A DNA stretch of 10,327 nucleotides from Candidatus Bathyarchaeota archaeon (GCA_014730055.1 WJIV01000082.1:1-10327); one strand, 5' to 3'; shown: positions 1 through 5,654, counted from the stretch's first letter. The notes: generated from the letters alone by a model not told the origin. Numbers and translations are program-made.

Positions 1-534
1 AACCTGAAGGAAGTGGGTGAGATGATGGGTAAAGATCCCTTCAACGCCGTATGTGACCTGTTGATCATGGAGGATGCTCAGGTACCAAGCGTCATGTTCG
101 GAATGAACGAGGAGGACGTTGAGTGGGTCATGAAGAGCCCACTAGGTATGGTTGGGAGCGACGGGAGTGCTATTAGCCCAGAGGGTGTTCTTGGTAGGGG
201 TAAACCACATCCCAGGCTGTATGGAACCTTCCCACGCGTCCTTGGATACTACGTTAGGGAGAAGGGAGTAATCTCATTGCAAGAGGCCATCAGGAAAATG
301 ACAGGCGCCCCATCCTTAAGAATGGGTTTCAAGGATCGCGGGTTATTGCGGGAAGACTTCAAGGCGGATATCACGATCTTCGACCCAGATGAAGTAAGAG
401 ACGAGGCCACCTTCATCGATCCTCACCAGTACCCTAAGGGAATTGAATACGTTATAGTAAATGGTGTAATAGTCGTTGAAAAGGGAAATCACAAAGGAGT
501 GAAACCGGGAGAGGTCCTAAAACACAATTCCTAG
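1..534 (+). CDS. D-aminoacylase / N-acyl-D-amino-acid deacylase, C-terminal part
   Basis: The reading frame is open to the left edge, so this is the last 177 residues of a protein normally near 500 residues; the GTG at 13 is an internal valine codon, not a start. Family members are metal-dependent amidohydrolases (TIM barrel plus a small beta domain) that remove acyl groups from N-acyl-D-amino acids. Visible here are GSDG, whose Asp (about residue 54 of this fragment) is the expected catalytic/metal residue, then the HPRLYGTFPRVLGYYVRE block that is highly characteristic of the family, the ITGAP-like segment MTGAPSLRMGF, and the C-terminal beta strands DITIFDP, YVIVNG and the closing PGEVL. 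It is convergent with the lrp-type gene, with only 5 bases between the two stops. Substrate (D-amino-acid type or other N-acyl or dihydropyrimidine-like compound) cannot be fixed from this part. Confidence 0.88.
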   Translation, partial: NLKEVGEMMGKDPFNAVCDLLIMEDAQVPSVMFGMNEEDVEWVMKSPLGMVGSDGSAISPEGVLGRGKPHPRLYGTFPRVLGYYVREKGVISLQEAIRKMTGAPSLRMGFKDRGLLREDFKADITIFDPDEVRDEATFIDPHQYPKGIEYVIVNGVIVVEKGNHKGVKPGEVLKHNS

Positions 535-539
535 CTAAT

Positions 540-998
540 TTATTTAAGATTATTCAACATCCTGAAATCTTCCTTTACAGTATTAAGCACAACATGCGTA
601 TTTGTACGCTCAACATAAGGCATGCTTAGCAGATCTTTAGGGAATTCACTCAACTCACGCCGGTTCCTGAACTTAGCGATAACCACTGAATCAATCTCTC
701 CGGTAACGTCGTATACCCCACAGACGTATGGCATCTTGGCTATCTCCCCTTGGGTTTCCAGTAACTTTCCTCTGCTAACAGTCATCTCTGTTATTACAGT
801 AAGCTCAAAACCCAGACGCTCAAAGTCAAGCCTAACCGTATAATCCTTTATCACTCCCGCTGATTCCAAACGGTTAATATGGTTTATCACAGTAGATGCG
901 GAGACTCCTACAGCTCTCGCAATGTCTCGGTAACTTCTCTTTGAATCAACTAGGAGCTCAGCCAGGATCTTCTTATCAATATCATCAAGAGCAAACAT
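540..998 (-). CDS. Lrp/AsnC family transcriptional regulator
   Basis: A 152-residue cytoplasmic DNA-binding protein. The N-terminal winged helix opens with LDDIDKKILAELLVDSKRSYRDIARAVGVSASTVINHINRLESAGVI cut into the usual helices (about residues 3-50); the C-terminal RAM effector domain follows, with the family's GVYDVTGEID turn (about residues 96-105) that in relatives lines the amino-acid binding pocket. I start it at ATG 998 rather than the in-frame GTG at 1016: LDxxDxxIL is the normal N-terminus, and a GGTG ribosome site lies 7 bases upstream of this ATG. It is divergent from glnA. An Lrp gene beside glnA is also known in haloarchaea, where the regulator affects glnA. The palindromic boxes over its own promoter suggest autoregulation (inference). 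The effector could be glutamine or another amino acid; this is not visible. Confidence 0.93.
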   Translation of the reverse strand: MFALDDIDKKILAELLVDSKRSYRDIARAVGVSASTVINHINRLESAGVIKDYTVRLDFERLGFELTVITEMTVSRGKLLETQGEIAKMPYVCGVYDVTGEIDSVVIAKFRNRRELSEFPKDLLSMPYVERTNTHVVLNTVKEDFRMLNNLK

Positions 999-1009
999 CA
1001 ATCTACACC

Positions 1010-1023
1010 TATACACATGTTAA
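1010..1023. promoter_or_regulatory. Candidate Lrp box 1
   Basis: TATACACATGTTAA, an imperfect inverted repeat (TATACA/TGTTAA, 2-bp centre). It lies between the lrp start codon and its likely TATA element, a position where a bound protein would block initiation. Confidence 0.5.
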
Positions 1024-1040
1024 CTATTTTAGAATTTATC

Positions 1041-1054
1041 TATACACTTGTATA
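1041..1054. promoter_or_regulatory. Candidate Lrp box 2
   Basis: TATACACTTGTATA, a perfect 6+6 inverted repeat around a 2-bp centre, exactly 31 bp from box 1. On the minus strand it overlaps the best TATA candidate of lrp (CTTATAC, 1050-1056), which would put the transcript start near 1026 and keep the GGTG ribosome site in the leader. Confidence 0.55.
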
Positions 1055-1174
1055 AGAATCTATTCATTAGGCTTATGTATGTATTGTCCCCTGCGGGAGG
1101 ATGTATTATAAAAGACATGTTTGTTTAATTTTTGCGTTATTCATGTAAAAATATTATTTCTGATGTTTATAATA

Positions 1175-1188
1175 TATACATATGTTCG
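1175..1188. promoter_or_regulatory. Candidate Lrp box 3
   Basis: TATACATATGTTCG. Its core ATACATATGTTC (1176-1187) is repeated without mismatch at 1207-1218, 31 bp downstream, about three helical turns, so both would face the same side of the DNA. Confidence 0.5.
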
Positions 1189-1205
1189 ATATAATCGAGT
1201 AAAAC

Positions 1206-1219
1206 AATACATATGTTCT
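1206..1219. promoter_or_regulatory. Candidate Lrp box 4
   Basis: AATACATATGTTCT, identical to box 3 over 12 bp. It ends 17 bp before the glnA TATA element, immediately upstream of the BRE. Lrp-family activators such as Ptr2 of Methanocaldococcus act from this position, so activation of glnA is plausible, though repression is not excluded. Confidence 0.5.
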
Positions 1220-1229
1220 GTAATTTATG

Positions 1230-1243
1230 GAAAAAGTATATAT
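1230..1243 (+). promoter_or_regulatory. glnA BRE and TATA box
   Basis: Purine-rich GAAAAAG (1230-1236) is followed by TATATAT (1237-1243). The usual 25-27 base distance puts the transcript start near 1265, only a few bases before ATG 1271, so the message would be leaderless or nearly so; no ribosome site is visible. Confidence 0.6.
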
Positions 1244-1270
1244 GCGCCTTTTATCGTTGAATGCGATATT

Positions 1271-2650
1271 ATGATATCGGAACTTACGAATGAGAATATG
1301 ATCGAACCAATAATGGAGAAGGTCTCTAGATATGATATTAAATATGTAAGGCTCATCGTTGTAGATCCATTGGGTAGTCCAAGGGCTATGCTGGTTCCAG
1401 AGTATGCGCTGAGGGAGACCCTAGAACATGGGATTGCTTTCGATGGGTCCAGCATACCGGGCTTCGCTGAGGTAAACAAGAGCGACCTCCACCTTCACCC
1501 AGATCCAACAACCTTCTTGGTACCCATGTGGGAGACTCCCGGGATAGCAATTATGTTCAGTTATGTCAGTAATCCGGATGGTACGCCCTTCGATGGCGAC
1601 CCTAGAGGTAGACTCAAAAAAACAGTCGATGAGCTTGAGGAGAAAGGGTATGGATTCAATACTGGTCCTGAACTGGAGTACTTTTACGTTACCAATAATG
1701 GGGATACAGTGAAACCTTTTGGAGCCGGTGGCTACTTCGATGCCCCGCCACTTGACCCGACTGAGGATGTGAAGTTGGAGACCCTTATGGTCCTCGAGGA
1801 CGCAGGATTCCAACTTGACAGGGTTCATCACGAGGTGGCCATGGGGCAGCAAGAGATCAACTTTAGGTACAGCGACGCTTTGAAGACCGCTGATAATGTT
1901 ATGTTGTATAAGCTGGCTGTGAAGACCATTGCCCAGAAACATGGCACCATCGCGACTTTCATGCCTAAGCCCTTCTGGGGGATTAACGGAAGCGGCTGTC
2001 ACATTCACCAGAGCATCATCGAGCTTGAGACAGGCTTGAATATCTTTGTCGACGACGAAACAGACTACGGGATATCCGATAAGGCCCTAAACTATATAGC
2101 GGGAACCTTAGAACACGCACCCGCTATGTCTCTTGTCATGGCGCCTCTAGTTAACAGCTATAAGAGGCTAGTGCCCCACTACGAGGCACCGGTATATGTG
2201 AGCTGGGGTTATGCAAATAGATCAGCCTTGGTCAGGGTACCTCTTGCACCTGGCGAGAAGAACAAAGTCACACGTATAGAATACAGGCACCCGGATCCAT
2301 CATGCAATCCGTACCTCGCCGCAACGCTGCTTCTAAAGGCTGGATGGGAGGGCATTGAGGAGAAGAGGCGACCTATGGACCCAATTGCTGAGAACATCTA
2401 TCATTTCACACCTAAGGACATGAAACAATTAGGGGTGGGCACTCTTCCTGAGCACCTTGGCGAAGCAGTGGATATTTTTGAGGAGGACTCCATGATGAAG
2501 GATGCTCTGGGAGACTACCTCTACAGGAACCTCATCGAATTGAAGAGGTCCGAATATAATGATTACTCCTCATTCACTAAGGTAGAGTGGGCTGCCAGCA
2601 GGCCGAAAATAACCGAATGGGAGTACGAGAAATACCTAACTAGGTGCTAA
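1271..2650 (+). CDS. glnA: Type I glutamine synthetase
   Basis: A 459-residue cytoplasmic enzyme making glutamine from glutamate, ammonia and ATP, normally as a dodecamer. The N-terminal beta-grasp domain carries FDGSSIPGF (residues 58-65). The catalytic domain has GPELEYFYV with metal ligands E134 and E136, HHEVAMGQQE with E188 and E195, the ATP signature KPFWGINGSGCHIHQS with H244, NSYKRLVPHYEAP with R299, and RIEYRHPD with E337 and R339. All expected catalytic residues are present and the length is normal. The canonical adenylylation-site motif of GSI-beta enzymes is not evident; the corresponding segment reads ENIYHFT, so control by adenylylation is unlikely. The frame is open back to 1121, but those 50 extra codons are hydrophobic, unlike the family, and contain the promoter; I start at ATG 1271. 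The C-terminus ends 2 bases from the convergent regulator gene. Confidence 0.97.
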   Translation: MISELTNENMIEPIMEKVSRYDIKYVRLIVVDPLGSPRAMLVPEYALRETLEHGIAFDGSSIPGFAEVNKSDLHLHPDPTTFLVPMWETPGIAIMFSYVSNPDGTPFDGDPRGRLKKTVDELEEKGYGFNTGPELEYFYVTNNGDTVKPFGAGGYFDAPPLDPTEDVKLETLMVLEDAGFQLDRVHHEVAMGQQEINFRYSDALKTADNVMLYKLAVKTIAQKHGTIATFMPKPFWGINGSGCHIHQSIIELETGLNIFVDDETDYGISDKALNYIAGTLEHAPAMSLVMAPLVNSYKRLVPHYEAPVYVSWGYANRSALVRVPLAPGEKNKVTRIEYRHPDPSCNPYLAATLLLKAGWEGIEEKRRPMDPIAENIYHFTPKDMKQLGVGTLPEHLGEAVDIFEEDSMMKDALGDYLYRNLIELKRSEYNDYSSFTKVEWAASRPKITEWEYEKYLTRC

Positions 2651-2652
2651 TA

Positions 2653-3051
2653 TTATTTCTCAGTACACTTCAGTTCAACGATTTTCTCAGGTAATGAATC
2701 GAGCTCATCCATCATCCTGTTATACCACTTATCTAAGGTCTCTGTGATGGATATCTTTAGTCGGTTTGGGCTAACAGCCCTATAGACATATCTATATCCG
2801 CCAAGTCCTATAAGCTCCTCTTCCCTCGTCGCCAGTCCCTTCTCCACGAGATTCTGTAGGAGCCTTTGGGCCGTTGATCTGCTCCTGTCCAAGTGCTCTG
2901 TGGCCTCCTGTATGCTGACTGGACCCTGATTGACCAACACGCAGTATGCCTGTATCTCGGTTTGCTTTATCCCGAGGGCGCATTTCATAAGCTCCTCTGG
3001 TCCAATTTCCTCAGCATTTAGTATGCTTTGTATTTCCTTCAGGCTCATCAT
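2653..3051 (-). CDS. COG3355/TrmB-like winged-helix transcriptional regulator
   Basis: About 132 residues. A winged helix spans roughly residues 25-95: LGIKQTEIQAYCVL (helix 1), the VSIQEATEHLDRSRSTAQRLLQNLVEKGL recognition region read in two parts around RSRSTAQ, then the wing GLGGYRYVYRAV. It ends with a short amphipathic helix (SITETLDKWYNRMMDEL) that usually makes the dimer contact. It lacks the sugar-binding domain of full TrmB proteins and matches the short archaeal COG3355 type. Start: tandem ATGs at 3051 and 3048, either usable; the longer open frame to 3288 runs across the promoter and into trx and is not protein-like. It has three cysteines (near residues 24, 37 and 129), which could allow redox sensing, but this is speculation from its divergent pairing with thioredoxin. 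Confidence 0.85.
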   Translation of the reverse strand: MMSLKEIQSILNAEEIGPEELMKCALGIKQTEIQAYCVLVNQGPVSIQEATEHLDRSRSTAQRLLQNLVEKGLATREEELIGLGGYRYVYRAVSPNRLKISITETLDKWYNRMMDELDSLPEKIVELKCTEK

Positions 3052-3070
3052 GTTCAATGATGACGAACAT
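3050..3070. promoter_or_regulatory. Candidate operator over the regulator start
   Basis: ATGTTC-N9-GAACAT, a perfect 6-bp inverted repeat with 9-bp spacer, 15 bp from centre to centre, lying across the start codon and predicted transcript start of the COG3355-type gene. It suits autorepression. A match of this length can also arise by chance in AT-rich DNA. Confidence 0.35.
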
Positions 3071-3080
3071 CTTAAAATAC

Positions 3081-3092
3081 CTTTATATTTAG
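3081..3092. promoter_or_regulatory. Shared bidirectional TATA element, regulator/thioredoxin
   Basis: CTTTATATTTAG reads as a TATA box on + and as CTAAATATAAAG on -. Its centre (about 3086) is 33 bases from the trx ATG at 3119 and 35 bases from the regulator ATG at 3051, and no other convincing TATA box lies in the 67-bp gap. Both transcripts would be short-leadered. A single core element firing both ways is inferred from spacing. Confidence 0.5.
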
Positions 3093-3118
3093 TGCTTATT
3101 AACCTCATTCGGTAAAAG

Positions 3119-3436
3119 ATGGCAGGACCTTTTGAGGTAACAGACCAGAACTTTGATGAATTCGTACAGAAACATGATAAAGCGGTTATTGATTGCTGGG
3201 CGGCTTGGTGTGGTCCATGTAGGATGATTGGACCTATAGTTGAGGAGCTAGCAAAGGAGAAGGAGGACATTGCCTTCGGGAAGCTCAATGTTGATCAGAA
3301 CAGAGCTGTCCCGAGTAAGTACGGGATAATGAGTATACCCACTCTACTTTACTTTAAGGACGGAAAGCTTGTGGATAAGACATTGGGTGCACTTCCCAAG
3401 CCCGCTATAGAATCCAGGTTATCGATACTAGAGTAA
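3119..3436 (+). CDS. trxA: Thioredoxin
   Basis: A 105-residue cytoplasmic disulfide reductase. The active site WCGPC places the cysteines at residues 31 and 34; the buried acid that assists the reaction is D25; the cis-proline loop is IMSIPTLLYF with P74. The beta-alpha-beta-alpha-beta-beta-alpha order and length are those of a classical single-domain thioredoxin. One oddity is an extra cysteine at residue 26, where most family members have Phe or Tyr (VDFWA). It starts 67 bases from the divergent COG3355-type regulator and ends 4 bases before the convergent receiver-protein gene. It would be reduced by a thioredoxin reductase encoded elsewhere; none is in the window. Confidence 0.95.
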   Translation: MAGPFEVTDQNFDEFVQKHDKAVIDCWAAWCGPCRMIGPIVEELAKEKEDIAFGKLNVDQNRAVPSKYGIMSIPTLLYFKDGKLVDKTLGALPKPAIESRLSILE

Positions 3437-3440
3437 TCGG

Positions 3441-3983
3441 TTAAACCCGGTTCTTCAATTTTTCTGTTACTTTAAGAAGTTCCTCAGGGCTAATTGGTTT
3501 TATAAGTATCTCGTCGCTCCCAGAATTCTCGTAGTTGATTTCTTCTAGGGCTTCAACCTTACCAGTTAGTAGAATTACATTCATGCTTCTATTTTTCTTC
3601 TTTAGCTTCTTGCTCAACTCCTTCCCATCCATGTCAGGTAGGATAAGATCAAGTATTGCTAGATCGAAGTTTCTCTGGGAAGCCTTGAGGATGGCCTCGT
3701 TGCCATTGTTTGCTGTCTCGACCATGAAACCTGAGTCTTCTAAGAGTACCTTGAAGGTCTCTGTAAGGAACTCGTCGTCATCCACGATTAAAACATAGGA
3801 GCTGTCTTCCATTACCTCAACATGGGAGTGATAAACTGTCATAGGTTCAGCGAAGTCTGGATGCTCCTCCAGTATCTTGGTTATGACCTCCAGTCTGTCA
3901 ACTAGCTCATCGAGCTTCCTCTCGTGCTCGTTGAGTACATTTATTATCAGATCTAATACATCTATCTTATCAGTGAAACTCAT
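3441..3983 (-). CDS. Orphan response regulator: N-terminal helix plus receiver domain
   Basis: 180 residues. Residues 5-42 are a charged heptad-like helix (LNEHERKLDELVDRLEVI), likely a coiled coil; residues 62-180 form a complete CheY-like receiver. The receiver has the acidic pocket VDDDE (D68, D69), phospho-acceptor D112 in AILDLILPDMDG, switch threonine T140 in ILLTG and lysine K162 in LIKPI, so it should accept phosphate. There is no DNA-binding or enzymatic output domain and no histidine kinase nearby. Archaeal proteins of this sort often work as intermediates or bind partners through the helix; the partner is unknown. A TATA-like AAATATAAATA lies about 40 bases before ATG 3983. Confidence 0.9.
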   Translation of the reverse strand: MSFTDKIDVLDLIINVLNEHERKLDELVDRLEVITKILEEHPDFAEPMTVYHSHVEVMEDSSYVLIVDDDEFLTETFKVLLEDSGFMVETANNGNEAILKASQRNFDLAILDLILPDMDGKELSKKLKKKNRSMNVILLTGKVEALEEINYENSGSDEILIKPISPEELLKVTEKLKNRV

Positions 3984-4020
3984 GGGACTACCGGCTACCT
4001 AGTATTCGTTTATTAATATA

Positions 4021-4033
4021 GTATTTATATTTT
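4021..4033 (-). promoter_or_regulatory. Likely TATA box of the receiver-protein gene
   Basis: Minus-strand AAAATATAAATAC; the predicted transcript start near 4001 leaves an 18-base leader before ATG 3983. A second AT-rich string nearer the gene (TATATTAATAAAC) would give a leaderless message. Confidence 0.4.
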
Positions 4034-4094
4034 GAGGTAACATTATACAAGTTATATTGTTTACGATTGATATTTACTAATAATATTGTCTTCT

Positions 4095-4349
4095 CTAAGC
4101 ACTTTCACTTATTAGTTCTAGGATTTTATCCTTAGAAATCACTCCCGTTACAACCTGACCATTTATCTCCATGGCAGGCGCATCCATAACCTTGTTCTTA
4201 AATACAAAGCCAGGGTTTGATAATAGACTGGATTCTCTCAGGTCCACATCGTTTCCCTGTTCAATGATCTCCTGTATTCGCTTCTTCATGACCTTGCATT
4301 TTGGGCATACGGGTAGGGTATATATGTGAATCTCTGTTTTTCCAGTCAT
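4095..4349 (-). CDS. Glutaredoxin/thioredoxin-fold CxxC protein
   Basis: 84 residues starting MTGKTEIHIYTLPVCPKC. The redox motif CPKC is placed just after the first beta strand as in glutaredoxins and NrdH-like proteins. The cis-proline segment is DAPAMEING, followed by a strand and a final helix (ISKDKILELI). This supports a small thiol-disulfide exchange or thiol-sensing protein. I start at ATG 4349: the frame is open to 4526, but the 59 extra residues are low-complexity and hydrophobic or Asn-rich, unlike the family, and a TATA-like TTTTATTAAACT lies 20-30 bases before 4349, suggesting a leaderless message. Physiological partner unknown; a role as the electron donor to the neighbouring Fe-S protein cannot be judged. 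Confidence 0.8.
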   Translation of the reverse strand: MTGKTEIHIYTLPVCPKCKVMKKRIQEIIEQGNDVDLRESSLLSNPGFVFKNKVMDAPAMEINGQVVTGVISKDKILELISESA

Positions 4350-4518
4350 ACAACTTGCTCTATCATAGTTTAATAAAATCTTTACTAGGTAATACTGAAA
4401 TTGCATTAGTTGTACTGTTTTCCTTGAGCTTGATTGAATAATGGGTAACTTTTGATTAGCCTTATTGAAATAAATGATATTATTGAGAAAATAATCAATC
4501 TTTGAGATAGTTGGAACG

Positions 4519-4542
4519 GAGGTCACCTCATATTTATAAATA
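4519..4542. repeat. Adjacent palindromes with symmetric TATA
   Basis: GAGGTCACCTC (5+5 with 1-bp centre) is followed one base later by TATTTATAAATA, a perfect 12-bp palindrome that would serve as a TATA box on either strand. No gene starts at the expected distance on +; on - it would give a 160-base leader for the CxxC protein. Confidence 0.4.
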
Positions 4543-4560
4543 ACGTAACTTACATTGTGT

Positions 4561-4750
4561 TTACCCCCCGTTTGTCGATAATGTTCCTATAGTCAATAGA
4601 TCTTCTGGATCAAAATTTGGCAGCAACTCAGATGTATCGCTATCAAAGTTTTTTCCAGCTATAATAGAGCATCACTTTCCTTGGAGTTATAGAGAATAAT
4701 ATGTTAGCTAATAGGAAGGTTAGAACAAAATATTATATTCTAAACTTCAT
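4561..4750 (-). pseudogene. Possible decayed small membrane-protein gene
   Basis: On the minus strand a G-rich stretch (GGGGGGT) precedes ATG 4750. The frame reads MKFRI, meets TAA at 4733-4735, then runs through a hydrophobic segment (VLTFLLANILFSI) and a basic turn (TPRKVMLYYSWKK). At an A6 run (plus-strand T run 4649-4654) removal of one A would join it to an acidic tail containing DSDTSELLPNFDPEDLL and ending at TAA 4561-4563. A membrane helix, positive edge and acidic tail make a sensible small protein, but two lesions are needed to read it, and open stretches of this length occur by chance. An alternative start is ATG 4675, which follows AAGGAAAGTG. Confidence 0.25.
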
Positions 4751-4779
4751 GTACCCCCCTGAAAAAAAATGAACGGTAG

Positions 4780-4790
4780 GTTAATATCTT
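4780..4790 (+). promoter_or_regulatory. Likely TATA box of the QueG-like gene
   Basis: GTTAATATCTT-like string; predicted transcript start near 4810, which lies after the GTG at 4797 and before the GGTG ribosome site at 4817-4820. This supports the start at TTG 4830. Confidence 0.35.
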
Positions 4791-4829
4791 TTACTAGTGT
4801 GTAAATTGATCAAATTTAGGTGTCTTTAT

Positions 4830-5531
4830 TTGAATAATGAGCTTGAAAAGTACTCTAAGACTCTTGGAATAGACCTGTTTGGGGTAGCAGATCTTCTCTC
4901 AGCTAAGAACTTTATAACCCGTCAAGGAGGAGAACATGTAGGTGGGTTCCCAAGAGCGATATCTCTCGGAATCCGCTTAATAGATAATGTCCTAGACCAA
5001 CTGATTAATCACAAGGACCTCGTTACAATAGCATCCTACCGAGGAGTATATGACGCAGCTAATCAAGCCCTTGATAGAGCTTCATTATTGATGGCGAAAA
5101 AAGTTCAGGAGTCGGGATATAATGCGTATCCAATTCCAGCATCCTCCATGCTAAATAATGGTAACTTTGAGGCAGTCTTCTCGCATAAAGTTGCTGCACA
5201 TCTCGCCGGTTTAGGTTGGATAGGGAGGAACTGTCTGCTTATCACGCCACATTATGGACCAAGACTACGTTTAGCCAGTGTTCTCACAGACGCACCATTG
5301 GAGACTGGGACCCCCCTTGATAATAGGTGTGGAGATTGCACACAGTGTGTGGATATCTGCCCCTCGAGAGCAATTACCGGCCTGCCTTTCTCCTCTGAGG
5401 AACATAGAGACGTACGATTAGACCCCAAGAAATGTGATCAATACACTACAAATAGAATGAAGGTTTTCGGCAATGCGAACTGCGGTCTCTGTGTACATAT
5501 CTGTCCCTATGGACTCAGAGGGCGCCTTTAA
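4830..5531 (+). CDS. Short QueG-like protein with two [4Fe-4S] clusters
   Basis: 233 residues, related to the epoxyqueuosine reductase/COG1600 family. The middle has the family block HLAGLGWIGRNCLLI followed by TPHYGPRLRLASVLTD. The C-terminal ferredoxin-like part has CGDCTQCVDICP (C167, C170, C173, C177) and C202 plus CGLCVHICP (C218, C221, C225), all eight cluster ligands. It is far shorter than bacterial QueG (about 380 residues) and lacks its C-terminal HEAT-like extension, so I call it a homologue of unknown substrate, possibly a corrinoid-dependent reductase; a true role in queuosine synthesis is not shown. I prefer TTG 4830 to GTG 4797, because GGTG lies 9 bases before it and NELEKYSKTLGIDLFGVAD is the normal family start. 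Confidence 0.82.
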   Translation: MNNELEKYSKTLGIDLFGVADLLSAKNFITRQGGEHVGGFPRAISLGIRLIDNVLDQLINHKDLVTIASYRGVYDAANQALDRASLLMAKKVQESGYNAYPIPASSMLNNGNFEAVFSHKVAAHLAGLGWIGRNCLLITPHYGPRLRLASVLTDAPLETGTPLDNRCGDCTQCVDICPSRAITGLPFSSEEHRDVRLDPKKCDQYTTNRMKVFGNANCGLCVHICPYGLRGRL

Positions 5532-5569
5532 GCGCCAATATCAAAAGGATTAAATGAAGAATATTTTTT
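5521..5569 (+). terminator. GC hairpin over the stop codon with downstream T6
   Basis: GGCGC (5521-5525) pairs with GCGCC (5532-5536) around a 6-base loop that contains the stop codon TAA (5529-5531). T6 follows at 5564-5569. It is an all-GC stem in AT-rich sequence. Archaeal termination needs mainly the T run; the hairpin may protect the message end. Confidence 0.4.
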
Positions 5570-5597
5570 GACGAAAACAGGCTATTTTGATGAATAG

Positions 5598-5604
5598 TTT
5601 ATAT
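5598..5604 (+). promoter_or_regulatory. TATA box of the small cysteine protein
   Basis: TTTATAT with a predicted transcript start near 5627, giving a leader of about 40 bases that includes the strong ribosome site at 5655-5660. Confidence 0.45.
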
Positions 5605-5654
5605 TCCAGTTTCATGCCAGTTCTTTGAATCAAGCTCAATTGAAGCAGGTTTTT

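Larger units (their letters stand above)
999..1270. promoter_or_regulatory. lrp-glnA divergent control region
   Basis: These 272 bases are very AT-rich and separate two divergent genes. They hold four copies of a 14-bp box of the form WATACA-NN-TGTWNN at 1010-1023, 1041-1054, 1175-1188 and 1206-1219. The first two start 31 bp apart and so do the last two. The left pair covers the expected lrp promoter and leader, the right pair lies just upstream of the glnA BRE/TATA. A small GC-rich hairpin (TCCC-CTGC-GGGA, 1087-1098) sits between the pairs. Additional TATA-like strings at about 1104-1114 and 1165-1178 could be further promoters, but nothing downstream of them favours this. Function is inferred from position and symmetry. 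Confidence 0.7.
4350..4829. other. 480-bp AT-rich intergenic region
   Basis: No intact gene. It holds: the promoter of the CxxC protein at its left end; an 11-bp palindrome GAGGTCACCTC (4519-4529) next to a perfect 12-bp palindrome TATTTATAAATA (4531-4542); two short C6 runs (4564-4569 and 4753-4758); a possible decayed small gene on - (4561-4750); and the promoter of the QueG-like gene at its right end. A non-coding RNA could start from the symmetric TATA element, but I see no conserved fold. Confidence 0.6.

Noticed and set aside
1421..2008. 195-codon open frame on - inside glnA
   Set aside because: It is antisense to a strongly conserved glutamine synthetase and its product has no recognisable domain; it is a shadow of the real gene.
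3052..3288. N-terminal extension of the COG3355-type regulator
   Set aside because: It runs through the shared promoter and antisense to thioredoxin, is Ser/Phe-rich and unlike the family; the tandem ATGs at 3051/3048 fit much better.
4350..4526. 59-residue N-terminal extension of the CxxC protein
   Set aside because: Low-complexity, not family-like, and the TATA-like element just before 4349 argues for the short form.
4701..4772. 23-residue open frame on + (starts MLANRKVRTK)
   Set aside because: No ribosome site, no family and no distinctive composition; it overlaps the possible decayed gene on the other strand.
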